Shown piece by piece: positions 9,926 to 17,772 of a stretch of 64,000 nt of DNA (positions are counted from its first letter, which is position 1; each line of letters opens with the position of its first letter). The translations under genes were made by a program, and so were the position numbers. Under the pieces are notes generated by a model, which saw nothing but the letters and a program-made list of their open reading frames with translations, was not told the origin of the DNA and searched no databases. The stretch lies in contig NZ_JAUFPW010000032.1 of NCBI RefSeq assembly GCF_030409415.1, positions 62,001-126,000 on the forward strand, read 5' to 3'. Origin of the DNA: Pedobacter aquatilis (GTDB lineage: Bacteria > Bacteroidota > Bacteroidia > Sphingobacteriales > Sphingobacteriaceae).

Positions 9926-10813
9926 TTAGCTACTAGAGATGAGATTTATTTTTCTGAACTCTGTCGGGTTAAGTCCAACCTTTTCCTTGAAAATCTTTGA
10001 GAAATAAAAGCTTGACTGAAAGTTTAATTCAAAAGAAACACTTTTAACAGGTATGGTTTCATTTCTTAAAAGTTCCTTGGCTTTTTCTATTTTCAGTTGA
10101 ATATAGTATTGACCTGGGGACAGCCCCGTATGTTTTTTAAACAACTTTCTAAACCAGGAGTACCCAACATTTAAATCTTCTGCAGCTTGCTCTGGTGAGT
10201 ACGCATTACAGATATTTGACCTAAACAATAGTCTTGCTTTATTAATAACCAGCTCATCCTCCTTTGTAAGCCCGAAACTTTGTTTTGATACACAATAGCA
10301 AAAGCCAATAAGATGCAGTGCAGCACCTGATACCAAAGGTTGATAACCTGGTCTTTCATCCCTGATGTTTTCAATAATGGTATTATAGAGGTCTAATACC
10401 GCATCGTTAAATCCAATATATAAAATTGGGGCTTTTGGATTAAGGTAACCAGATACTACAAGCTGATCTAATATTTTACCATTCAGTCCGATCCAGTGTT
10501 CATCCCATCCGGTATTTTCATCTGGTCTGTAACGATGCCTTTCATTGGGAAATAGAAATATGATTGACCCGGCGGCAACGGTCATCTGTTCACAACTTTC
10601 GGATTCGAATAAACCCTGACCATTAGTTATGTATATTACCTGATATTCTTGAAGTATGCGCCATTTATCCCATTTAAACTGATGATGACCAGGATGATTT
10701 TTAAATGGATAATCAGCTGAAGCCTGAATGCAGGTGCGTCCCGCATTCAATACAGTTAGCCCCCAGCTTTCATCCTCTTGACTTACAGGAAGGTATTTGA
10801 AAAAATTAATCAT
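9926..10813 (-). CDS. AraC family transcriptional regulator
   Basis: A cytoplasmic sugar-responsive activator or repressor of about 295 residues. The N-terminal two thirds form a cupin-type ligand domain (VIYITNGQGLFES at about 58-70 and AAGSIIFLFPNERHRYRP at about 80-97). The C-terminal 100 residues carry two helix-turn-helix units: the first with EDLNVGYSWFRKLFKKHTGLSPGQYY, the second with SVSFELNFQSSFYFSKIFKEKVGLNPTEFR, the usual AraC signature. It stands between the GH43 gene on the same strand and the divergently transcribed isomerase gene, so it is the obvious candidate regulator of the whole sugar locus. The inducer is not identifiable; L-arabinose is a reasonable guess from the context. 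Confidence 0.92.
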   Translation of the reverse strand: MINFFKYLPVSQEDESWGLTVLNAGRTCIQASADYPFKNHPGHHQFKWDKWRILQEYQVIYITNGQGLFESESCEQMTVAAGSIIFLFPNERHRYRPDENTGWDEHWIGLNGKILDQLVVSGYLNPKAPILYIGFNDAVLDLYNTIIENIRDERPGYQPLVSGAALHLIGFCYCVSKQSFGLTKEDELVINKARLLFRSNICNAYSPEQAAEDLNVGYSWFRKLFKKHTGLSPGQYYIQLKIEKAKELLRNETIPVKSVSFELNFQSSFYFSKIFKEKVGLNPTEFRKINLISSS

Positions 10814-11030
10814 CTTAATATATTAATTTAAAGCAGCGATGTACAAAACAAGCGACTAATCAGGCTAATCTTATACCTACAGCTTTTCGGGTAATTCCAT
10901 AGATTAAGGACATCACCAATTAAAAAATGAGCTACTCGCAAATAAAACCAAAAAGATTTGAAAAACCATAATAAGTCAAATTCTACAGTCTTTTTGTCAA
11001 ATTCAACATTTATTAAAACGGTGCAGTAGA

Positions 11031-11038
11031 TACCTTTG
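11031..11038 (+). promoter_or_regulatory. -7 promoter element for the isomerase gene
   Basis: TACCTTTG matches the Bacteroidota -7 consensus TAnnTTTG exactly. Transcription would start near 11045, downstream of the first in-frame ATG (11036), which supports translation from the ATG at 11060 or 11078. A matching -33 TTTG at normal spacing is not obvious. Confidence 0.5.
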
Positions 11039-11059
11039 AAACCAACAAATTTTAAAAGC

Positions 11060-12493
11060 ATGGTGTTAAATTCAAAAATGAGAATTGGATTATTTTGTGT
11101 TGGACTTGATACCTATTGGGAGCAGTTTGCAGGTTTAAGGGAAAGGCTAATTGGTCACCTGGATTTAATAGAAAATAAACTTCAGTTGCATGACGCCGAA
11201 ATCATTAATCTTGGGCTAATTGATGACGCGGATACAGCTTTTATTGCCGGAGACCGTTTCAGAGCTGAAAATATAGACATTTTGTTTCTTTACGTTTCTA
11301 CATATGCACTTTCTGCAACAGTATTACCTGCAGTGAGAAAGGCTAACGTACCCGTTATTGTGCTCAATTTGTCACCTGGAACCAATATTGATTATGAAAT
11401 TTTTAATAAAATGGATAATCGGACTAAAATGACTGGCGAGTGGCTTGCCTATTGCTCGCCATGCTCGGTACCGGAGATTGCAAACGTATTTAAAAGATGC
11501 AAAATCCCTTTCTTCCAGGTTACCGGCATGCTTGAAAATGATGAACATGTGGAAAGTGAAATTAAAGAATGGATAGAGGCCACTAGAGTTGCAAAAATTA
11601 TGTACTATAACCGCATAGGTATTATGGGAAATTATTATGGTGGCATGATGGATATTTACACAGACCTTACCCTTCTAACATCAACATTTGGTGGTTATAT
11701 GGAGGTTTTGGAAATGGATGAACTCTCCGCTTTGAAAAAGACAGTAACGCCTGAAGAAACACAAAAAAAACTTATTGAAATCAATAGTGCATTCGATGTA
11801 GAGGAAGATTGCATACCCGATGAATTAGCCCGAGCTGCAATTACTGCAGTTGCACTTGATAAACTTGTGGCTAAATACAAACTCGGTTCTTTAGCCTACT
11901 ACTATAAAGGAACGGGCAATTTAGATAATGAAAGCACTGCAAGCGCTGTTATCCTAGGCAACTCTCTTCTTACTGGTAGAAATATACCGGTGGCCGGAGA
12001 GTTTGAAGTAAAAAATGTGCATGCGATGAAAATCATGGATAGTTTTCAAGCTGGTGGCTCCTTCACGGAGTATTATGCTATGGACTTTAAAGATGATGTG
12101 GTACTCATGGGCCACGACGGCCCCTGTCATCCAACAATTGCGGAGGGAAAAATAAAGGTTAGACCGTTAAAGGTTTACCATGGAAAAGTAGGTCAGGGTT
12201 TGTCGGTTGAAATGTCGGTTGCCCAAGGTCCTGTCACCTTACTTTCTGTAGTAGAAGATGGTGCTGGAGGCATGCTTTTGTTGATGGCCGAAGGGGAATC
12301 AGTAGAAGGAAAAATCCTTGAAATCGGAAACACGAATTCAAGATATCGCTTCTCTATTGGAGCAAGAAACTTCGTTGAAAGTTGGAATAGCCACGGACCA
12401 GCGCACCATTGCGCAATCGGAAGGGGGAATTTAGCTTCAAGGATAAAGAAATTGGGGTTGATATTGAAGATTCGCACCGTGCAGGTGTGTTAA
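11060..12493 (+). CDS. L-fucose/L-arabinose isomerase family protein
   Basis: Probably a ketol isomerase acting on a pentose or 6-deoxyhexose released by the locus. The protein opens with RIGLFCVGLDTYWEQF, a common opening in the arabinose isomerase-like family. It continues with an N-terminal Rossmann-like region (ILFLYVSTYALSATVLP) and a central part with NYYGGMMDIYTDLT. The C-terminal region contains HDGPCHPTIAEG, the acidic and His residues FTEYYAMDF and GHDGP that would bind the metal, and SWNSHGPAHHCAIGRG near the end. The length (478-486 residues depending on start) is near the family norm. The ATG at 11060 is preferred because an upstream in-frame ATG lies inside the presumed promoter. 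It is divergent from the AraC gene, implying shared control. Substrate assignment (arabinose versus fucose or another sugar) is uncertain. Confidence 0.8.
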   Translation: MVLNSKMRIGLFCVGLDTYWEQFAGLRERLIGHLDLIENKLQLHDAEIINLGLIDDADTAFIAGDRFRAENIDILFLYVSTYALSATVLPAVRKANVPVIVLNLSPGTNIDYEIFNKMDNRTKMTGEWLAYCSPCSVPEIANVFKRCKIPFFQVTGMLENDEHVESEIKEWIEATRVAKIMYYNRIGIMGNYYGGMMDIYTDLTLLTSTFGGYMEVLEMDELSALKKTVTPEETQKKLIEINSAFDVEEDCIPDELARAAITAVALDKLVAKYKLGSLAYYYKGTGNLDNESTASAVILGNSLLTGRNIPVAGEFEVKNVHAMKIMDSFQAGGSFTEYYAMDFKDDVVLMGHDGPCHPTIAEGKIKVRPLKVYHGKVGQGLSVEMSVAQGPVTLLSVVEDGAGGMLLLMAEGESVEGKILEIGNTNSRYRFSIGARNFVESWNSHGPAHHCAIGRGNLASRIKKLGLILKIRTVQVC

Positions 12494-12844
12494 ATTGTAA
12501 TTTTGATGGGATTTCTAGCTTTTTAATGACATTAGAATAAATACATTAAACCTATTTCTTCGTTTTAACTGTTTAAAAATCCTTTAAAAGCATCAAATTT
12601 AATAGGTTTAGAAGCCATATACTATTTATGCAATTACTTTAATATTTCTTCTATCTAAATGGTAATCCTCATCTGCAAAGCGATAACCGAACCAGTTGCT
12701 TTGAGGTTCGGATGAAGCTTTAATCCCACTATTTTTCTGTGATAATCATCAGTCGCTTTTAATGATCATTCATTAAACTGTTATGTTATCAAATGTCTAT
12801 AGATTAAAGAGGGCAAATTAGTTGCTCAATTAGACACAAAAACT
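12494..12844. other. Intergenic interval, no gene seen
   Basis: AT-rich DNA after the isomerase gene with stops in every frame. The only structure noticed is a CCGAACC/GGTTCGG hairpin at 12687-12711 with no T-run on either side. Confidence 0.5.
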
Positions 12845-12999
12845 TTAATTTATCTCAACAGGCAATATTGGTAAAGATATCCACGCCAAGGCAATGTCCC
12901 TTTTCATATGGCCAATACCATTCCCTGCTAACCCATCGTAGAGCATAGCTAGCTTGTCACCAACGCGAATTACAGTTGGCATTCCTATAGCACCTTTTG
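12845..12999 (-). pseudogene. C-terminal remnant of a glycosidase-like gene
   Basis: The reverse strand reads about 50 codons without a start: KWAKGAIGMPTVIRVGDK, then LAMLYDGLAGNGIGHMKRD, ending LAWISLPILPVEIN and a stop at 12845. The GMP-x-x-I-R-x-G-D-K-L-x-M-x-Y-D-G pattern resembles the end of the beta-propeller glycosidases common in Bacteroidota polysaccharide loci, which fits the neighbouring GH43 locus. The frame is cut where recombinase sequence begins on the opposite strand near 13000. It is therefore the surviving tail of a gene destroyed by insertion or deletion. The exact glycosidase family is not resolved. Confidence 0.6.
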
Positions 13000-14466
13000 C
13001 CCACTTACTGCAAGCAAAACATACAAATCAAAAAAGTAATCTTTGAAGACCATTCCGCTAAAACCTTCATCCGACCAGAATGGACGAAACTTGTTCTAGA
13101 GCTTAAGAAAAGTAAAGGAAAATCCAGTTTGGTACTATTTACCAAATGGGACCGATTCAGCAGAAATGCACCTGATGCTTACCAAATGATCGCACTTTTA
13201 AAATCTTTTGGTGTGGAACCGCAGGCAATAGAACAGCCTTTAGATATGTCTGTCCCAGAAAATAAAATGATGTTAGCCATTTACCTCACCGCTCCGGAAA
13301 TTGAGAATGACAGGCGAGGTTTAAACACTTTCTATGGCATCAGAAGAGCACGCAAAGAAGGCAGATGGACCAATACCGCACCAGTTGGCTATAAAAACCT
13401 ATGCACGCCAGAAGGCAGAAAATACATTGGATTTGACGACAAGCAAGCAAAAATCATGAGGTGGGTTTTTAATGAGCTGTCATTAGGGACTTATTCTTCT
13501 CAGCAGATTTTCAACCGGGCAAGTGAAATGGGATTAAGCTGTAAGAAAAACAGATTTTTGATTGCCATCAGAAGCAAGGTGTATATCGGAAAAGTTCCGG
13601 TTAGAGCTTTCAAAGATGAAGAAGAACAATGGGTCAAAGGTCAGCATAAGCCATTGATATCAGAAGAACTCTTTAATGAGGTTCAGACCATACTGGATGG
13701 CAGAAAGAGAATTGCAAAGACAACCATTTATGCGCATGAGCGCATGCCATTACGTGGTTTCCTTAATTGCTCAAGGTGTGATAGAATCGCTACCTCAAGT
13801 GCATCCAAAGGAAGAAAAGGATATTATTACTATTATCATTGTTCATCAGCCTGCGGATGGCGGATTAAGGCAGAAGACGCCGACAACGTTTTATTGGAAA
13901 TCATAAAAGAACACGTCCTGCGCCCGGTTTCCAGCGAGCACTTTAAAATCGCCATAAAAGACTGGCATTCCAACTTTGGAAAAGATGAAAAAGAGCAAAA
14001 GATGGCCTGTATACATGCCATATCGGATTTAAACAACAGAATTACTCAAGCCAGAGAGCTTTTGCTTGCAGGAGATATTGATGCTTCAGATTATAGCACC
14101 ATAAAATCTGAAGCAGAGAACAAGATAATGTCGCTTGAAACCAGGCTTGCTATTGTTTCATCAGATTTAATTAGTGCTCAAGAGCTAGACGGCTTACTTA
14201 ACCAGGTTATTGAGAAAATAACACAGCTTCTTGCATTATACTGCAATTCAGACAGTTACGTAAAAAGAAAGATAATTGGTTCGATGTTCAGGAAAAAATT
14301 CACTTTTGAAGAGCTCAAACATCGAACCGTTTTGAGAAGCATTCCATATCAGATGAGTTACCTGATTAACAGCAAGATAGCCCATAAAAAACAAAGGGCA
14401 AGCGACCGTATAACGTGCTTGCCCACTCAGGCTCCCTCTGCTGGGCTCGAACCAGCGACCCTCTGA
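12997..14466 (+). pseudogene. Large serine recombinase lacking its catalytic N-terminus
   Basis: The frame enters at YCKQNIQIKKVIFEDHSAKT, which corresponds to about residue 35 of a large serine recombinase. The upstream segment with the nucleophilic serine (the Y-x-R-V-S motif) is missing, and no ATG precedes this point. What remains is the rest of the resolvase domain (RPEWTKLV, TKWDRFSRNAPDAYQM), the recombinase domain (GYKNLCTPEGRKYIGFD), a zinc ribbon (C-x2-C in LNCSRC, C-x3-C in CSSAC) and a coiled coil. The last 25 or so codons (from about 14390) are not recombinase: they are the reverse complement of a tRNA terminator and tRNA-Asn, giving the artefactual tail SAGLEPATL. The gene is therefore broken at both ends and cannot catalyse recombination. 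It marks an old tRNA-Asn-targeted integrative element. Confidence 0.85.
14386..14424 (-). terminator. Terminator of the proximal tRNA-Asn gene
   Basis: GGGCAAGC and GCTTGCCC arms (14396-14403 and 14417-14424) are followed on the reverse strand by TTTGTTTTTT. It lies 8 bp past the 3' end of tRNA-Asn and inside the apparent end of the recombinase frame. Confidence 0.75.
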
Positions 14467-14505
14467 TTAACAGTCAGATGCTCTAACCAGCTGAGCTAAG
14501 AAGGA
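14432..14505 (-). tRNA. tRNA-Asn (anticodon GTT), copy 1
   Basis: A 74-nt cloverleaf on the reverse strand. Acceptor arms are TCCTTCT and AGAGGGA with discriminator G, the D arm is AGCTCAGCTGGTTAGAGC, the anticodon arm CTGACTGTTAATCAG shows GTT, and the T arm contains GGTTCGAGCCC. CCA is not encoded. The opposite strand carries the end of the recombinase frame, and an intrinsic terminator follows directly. It is identical over its length to copy 2. Confidence 0.97.
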
Positions 14506-14529
14506 ATGTTTTCTTTCAACCTTTCTATT

Positions 14530-14582
14530 CCCTCTGATTAATCCCGTACCTACGGGACGCTAACCAGCTGAGCTAAGAAGGA
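14530..14582 (-). pseudogene. Broken tRNA-Asn copy with an inserted hairpin
   Basis: The reverse strand repeats the 5' part of tRNA-Asn (TCCTTCTTAGCTCAGCTGG) and the stretch TTAATCAGAGGG after the anticodon. The bases between, including the anticodon stem and GTT, are replaced by a TCCCGTA-CC-TACGGGA inverted repeat (14542-14557). The T arm and 3' acceptor strand are absent. It cannot fold as a tRNA. It lies exactly between two intact identical copies and is probably left from recombination or insertion at the tRNA. Confidence 0.75.
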
Positions 14583-14635
14583 ATATTTATCCTGGTTTAA
14601 AAAATTTTCGCCAAAATCATTTGGCAATTTATTAT

Positions 14636-14666
14636 AAAAAATCCCCACATTGCTGTGAGGATTTTT
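14636..14666 (-). terminator. Terminator of tRNA-Asn copy 2
   Basis: AAAAATCC-C-CAC and GTG-A-GGATTTTT arms form an imperfect stem immediately past the tRNA, with AT tracts on both sides, so it may act in both directions. A second small hairpin, GCCAAA/TTTGGC, lies at 14610-14625. Confidence 0.7.
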
Positions 14667-14667
14667 G

Positions 14668-14741
14668 CTCCCTCTGCTGGGCTCGAACCAGCGACCCTCT
14701 GATTAACAGTCAGATGCTCTAACCAGCTGAGCTAAGAAGGA
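14668..14741 (-). tRNA. tRNA-Asn (anticodon GTT), copy 2
   Basis: Same 74-nt sequence as copy 1: acceptor TCCTTCT/AGAGGGA, anticodon GTT, T loop TTCGAGC, no encoded CCA. It is followed two bases later by an intrinsic terminator, so copy 1 must have its own promoter or depend on read-through. The duplication is likely tied to integration and excision at this locus. Confidence 0.97.
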
Positions 14742-14886
14742 GTGCTGGTTTTTCCCTAAAACGAGGTTCTTTGTGCCTTGCGGCTCGCATACCCTTGTTC
14801 GTTTTGGGAATGCAATATTAGGGCTTTTAAATTATTTATGCAATATTTGCAGTGAAAAATTTTTAAAAAAATTCAAATTAAAATAT

Positions 14887-15807
14887 ATGAGCCTGATAAT
14901 CATAGGTACTGTAGCTTTTGATGCTATTGAAACTCCTTTTGGAAAAACAGATAAAATTGTTGGTGGAGCTGCAACTTACGCAAGTTTAGCTGCTTCTTAC
15001 TTTTACAATAAAGCAAAAATTGTTGCAGTAGTGGGTGATGATTTCGCAAAATCGGATATCGACACCTTTAACAACCACGGAATAGATACTGAAGGTTTAC
15101 AGATTAAAGCCGGAGAAAAATCTTTTTTCTGGTCGGGTAAATACCACAATGATATGAACAGCCGTGACACTTTAATTACGGAACTTAATGTTTTAGAAAA
15201 TTTCGACCCAATCATCCCAGAGAGTTACCAGGATTGCGAATACCTAATGTTGGGCAACTTAACACCTCAGGTTCAGCAAACAGTTATTAAACGCCTTAAA
15301 AACCGTCCAAAACTAATTGTAATGGATACCATGAACTTCTGGATGGATATAATGATGGATGATTTATTAGAAACCATCAAATTGGTAGATGTTTTAACGA
15401 TTAATGATGCTGAAGCTCGTCAACTTTCTGGCGAATATTCATTAGTTAAGGCGGCTCAGAAGATTTTAGCAATGGGGCCAAAATATTTAATCATTAAAAA
15501 AGGTGAGCATGGTGCACTGTTATTCCACGAAGATCAAATTTTCTCTGCTCCTGCCCTGCCCTTAGCTGAGGTTTTTGACCCAACTGGTGCTGGCGATACG
15601 TTTGCTGGTGGTTTTATCGGATACTTGGCTAAAGTTGGCACAATTAACTTTAACAATATGAAAAATGCCATTATTTACGGTTCGGCATTGGCTTCATTCT
15701 GTGTAGAAAAGTTTGGTACCGAAAAATTATTAAACTTAACAGAAGAAGAAGTTGCAGGTAGAATTCAACAGTTTGTAAACTTAAGCTCATTTACAATAGA
15801 AGCTTAG
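14887..15807 (+). CDS. PfkB family carbohydrate/nucleoside kinase
   Basis: A cytoplasmic ATP-dependent sugar or nucleoside kinase of the ribokinase superfamily, 306 residues from the ATG at 14887. An in-frame upstream extension is possible, but homology-like sequence starts at MSLIIIGTVAFD. The N-terminal ligand motif is VGGAATYASLAASYF (about 25-39). The C-terminal signature DPTGAGDTFAGGF (about 231-243) contains the anion hole GAGD and the catalytic base D237. TINDAEARQL is the usual mid-domain segment. It is monocistronic, downstream of the tRNA-Asn genes and ended by a strong bidirectional terminator. The substrate is not determined by these motifs. Confidence 0.9.
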   Translation: MSLIIIGTVAFDAIETPFGKTDKIVGGAATYASLAASYFYNKAKIVAVVGDDFAKSDIDTFNNHGIDTEGLQIKAGEKSFFWSGKYHNDMNSRDTLITELNVLENFDPIIPESYQDCEYLMLGNLTPQVQQTVIKRLKNRPKLIVMDTMNFWMDIMMDDLLETIKLVDVLTINDAEARQLSGEYSLVKAAQKILAMGPKYLIIKKGEHGALLFHEDQIFSAPALPLAEVFDPTGAGDTFAGGFIGYLAKVGTINFNNMKNAIIYGSALASFCVEKFGTEKLLNLTEEEVAGRIQQFVNLSSFTIEA

Positions 15808-15827
15808 AAAGCATTCAATATTCTTTG

Positions 15828-15867
15828 AGCCACAGATTGTCAGATTTCTTTCTGTCAATCTGTGGCT
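15828..15867. terminator. Bidirectional terminator between convergent genes
   Basis: AGCCACAGATTG and CAATCTGTGGCT are perfect 12-bp arms, extended inside by CAG/CTG, between the convergent kinase and cytochrome b5-like genes. Confidence 0.85.
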
Positions 15868-15874
15868 TATTAAT

Positions 15875-16108
15875 TCAAAGCATTTTGGCAATTGGCATAA
15901 ATTTCTCAAAAACAGCTTCCGTATGAGGCGCATCTGCCAATTCCTCCGTTAAATCCTGTCCGGCCCAATGCTCGTAGTGCTTTCCGTTGCGCCACAATCT
16001 ACTATCAGTCATATCATATATTAATCCCTTGTAAGCCACCCAAATTTGCGGCTTATCTTGTCCGTTGCGCAATGCAAGTTGAGCTTTTGTATAAACAGGT
16101 AATTCCAT
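15875..16108 (-). CDS. Cytochrome b5-like heme/steroid-binding domain protein
   Basis: A 77-residue single-domain protein. The pattern YTKAQLALRNGQDKPQIWVA, then YKGLIYDMTDSRLWRNGKHY, EHWAGQDLTEELADAPH and a final FMPIAKM matches the short bacterial cytochrome b5-like fold, with H in HYEHWAG and H in APHTEAVF placed as candidate heme ligands. There is no signal peptide or membrane helix, so it is cytoplasmic. Its partner is unknown, and it is not in an operon. Whether it binds heme or another ligand is not certain. Confidence 0.88.
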   Translation of the reverse strand: MELPVYTKAQLALRNGQDKPQIWVAYKGLIYDMTDSRLWRNGKHYEHWAGQDLTEELADAPHTEAVFEKFMPIAKML

Positions 16109-16141
16109 TTTAGATTATTTAGAAGCATTTTATTCTGCACA

Positions 16142-16222
16142 TCATTGCGGGGCACGAAGCAATCTTATTTTTTAAGTTAATAACATAATCGCACATAGAT
16201 TGCTTCGAACCTAGCAATGACG
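16142..16222. repeat. REPIN-like inverted pair, copy A
   Basis: TCATTGCGGGGCACGAAGCAATCT (written in two parts: TCATTGCGGGGC, ACGAAGCAATCT) faces AGATTGCTTCG...AGCAATGACG, the two units being inverted about a 30-bp spacer. The outer ends TCATTG/CAATGA match other elements in this window that end in AATGACG. Confidence 0.7.
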
Positions 16223-16280
16223 ATTGGCTGAGTTATTTCCAAAAACAGCAGTTCATTTGTTCAGTCGCGAATTGCAAATT

Positions 16281-16354
16281 CCTTTGTTTACAAAGGTGAT
16301 TGTAATGGAAATCTTTTTTGCTGCAGCTACAGTAGATTTTCAGCCAACAATCAC
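16281..16354. repeat. Palindrome-rich intergenic repeat
   Basis: CCTTTG-TTTA-CAAAGG (16281-16296) abuts a long imperfect hairpin whose arms are GTGATTGT...GAAATC and GATTTTC...ACAATCAC (to 16354). Together with copy A this fills the 345-bp gap between the cytochrome b5-like gene and crtYcd. A 74-codon plus-strand frame across it is not supported as a gene. Confidence 0.5.
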
Positions 16355-16453
16355 AAAAAAATTGCAATGTAAAGCAGGACTAAAGCACCCTAGAAATACT
16401 GCCATTCATTTCCAAAACACAACTTTTATTCTTAGACGATTAGTTTAGAAAAA

Positions 16454-17143
16454 CTAGTCTATCTTTTTAGCTGCCCTGCTTTTAAAAAATTCGTAAAGAA
16501 ACACATTCATTAACAAAAGACTCATTAAGTAAAAATGGTCTTCGAAAGGAATGGTCCCTACACGCATATTTAAAGTTTCGTTATCATTATAAATCACAAC
16601 CGGAATTGCAGTTAAAAACCCATTTACAATATAAAATGGCAGCAAAGAAACCAAATATGCCCGGTAAAATCTATACATGAAACGGAGTTTCGAATTGACG
16701 TATTCTACGTAAAAAAGAACCACAAACAGAAACCCAAAATTAATAACCGTGTACCATTTGCTGCAGCCAAAAAACAGAATGGCTATGCAAACGCCAAGCA
16801 GCAAATTACTTAAAGCTAAGCTGTATCGTTGCAAATCATTTTTAGGGAAGTAAATATTTAAACATTCGTAAATAAAGATACAAGCGTAAGGCACCGTTAG
16901 AAAGAATAAAATTTCTTCTAGTGGGAGTCCGAAAAAGCTAATGCCAACTAAATAATCGGGATTGAAGGACCAAACGTTTAGTTTTACAAAAAGTAAATCC
17001 CATACTAAAAACACAAGTCCTGTTACCAGTATTGCCGGCAAAATAAATTTCCATTTACTAAAAAAGTAAACCTTTTTATCGAACGATAGTATAAGCGGAA
17101 ATAAGATTACACCAATATTTATAAGCAGGTATATGTAATTCAT
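16454..17143 (-). CDS. crtYcd: Lycopene cyclase, fused CrtYc-CrtYd type
   Basis: An integral membrane enzyme that forms the beta-ionone rings of beta-carotene from lycopene. The 229 residues contain about seven hydrophobic helices arranged as two related halves. The first carries GLPLEEILFF (72-81), the second the equivalent IPFEDHFY (about 198-205); these P-x-E-[ED] motifs are typical of heterodimer-type cyclases, fused here in one chain. W-x-FNPDYLVG is the expected conserved loop. The ATG follows the stop of the upstream gene with no gap (TAA ATG), so translation is probably coupled. CrtI is encoded divergently and CrtZ 4.4 kb away. Confidence 0.9.
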   Translation of the reverse strand: MNYIYLLINIGVILFPLILSFDKKVYFFSKWKFILPAILVTGLVFLVWDLLFVKLNVWSFNPDYLVGISFFGLPLEEILFFLTVPYACIFIYECLNIYFPKNDLQRYSLALSNLLLGVCIAILFFGCSKWYTVINFGFLFVVLFYVEYVNSKLRFMYRFYRAYLVSLLPFYIVNGFLTAIPVVIYNDNETLNMRVGTIPFEDHFYLMSLLLMNVFLYEFFKSRAAKKID

Positions 17144-17671
17144 TTAAATGTGTTTTTTTAAGATTTTTATTTCTGCAGCCGAACAGCGTTTGCTATCAAT
17201 CATAAATTTAGCTACGTTTTTAATCAAAGTATTATCGGCCAAGCCAAAGTTATTGTTTTGGTAATGTTTCACGATTTCTTTCCTATCAACATCTAAATCT
17301 TTACTAAAACCTAAAAAACCAGGTGTGTAATGCTCTATTGAAAATCGCATAAACCTGATTTCCATATTCTCTTTATCCATATTTATTGCTGTTTGCATCA
17401 TTTTTAACGAACGTTTTACATACTTAATTTTGTTGTACGGATTCCATGAATGTTTGGCTTTTAACGCTTCGAGTGTACCGGCATAACCAGTAATTAATGC
17501 CGTTTTATTTGGCATAGCGTTCAATTTATCAGAAAGTGAATCAGTAAGTTTCGAATCTTCTACAGCCTTAACCAACTCTGTTTTTAAAATGGTGATTTCT
17601 TTAACTGAAAGCTGCGCTTTTACGCACATGGTTAGCGTTAAGAATAAAAAAGTTAGAATTTTAAATTTCAT
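17144..17671 (-). CDS. Secreted protein of unknown function, paired with lycopene cyclase
   Basis: 175 residues with a cleavable signal peptide (MKFKILTFLFLTLTMCVKAQ), so periplasmic or exported. The mature part is mostly helical and basic and contains TGYAGTLEALKAKHSWNPYN, KYVKRSLKMMQTAINMDKEN and RFMRFSIEHYTPGFLGFSKD. I recognise no named domain. It is joined to crtYcd with no intergenic base and faces crtI across a 101-bp divergent promoter region, so a role tied to carotenoid synthesis, membrane placement or its control is likely but not shown by the sequence. A TACCTTTA promoter-like element lies just before the ATG. Confidence 0.8.
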   Translation of the reverse strand: MKFKILTFLFLTLTMCVKAQLSVKEITILKTELVKAVEDSKLTDSLSDKLNAMPNKTALITGYAGTLEALKAKHSWNPYNKIKYVKRSLKMMQTAINMDKENMEIRFMRFSIEHYTPGFLGFSKDLDVDRKEIVKHYQNNNFGLADNTLIKNVAKFMIDSKRCSAAEIKILKKHI

Positions 17672-17772
17672 TTGTGTGGTAAAGGTAATAAAAGTGTTTT
17701 GATATAGATATTAATCGTAATGAGCATTGGTAAAACCAAAACAAATCGATTAAAATTTGCTTTATTTACGCA

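Noticed and set aside
14437..14466. Recombinase tail SAGLEPATL taken as real protein
   Set aside because: It is the antisense of tRNA-Asn, a well-known false peptide; the tRNA on the other strand is intact and identical to a second copy.
16224..16448. 74-codon plus-strand frame between the cytochrome b5-like gene and crtYcd
   Set aside because: It lies across palindromic repeats, has no domain, and its codons follow the hairpin arms.
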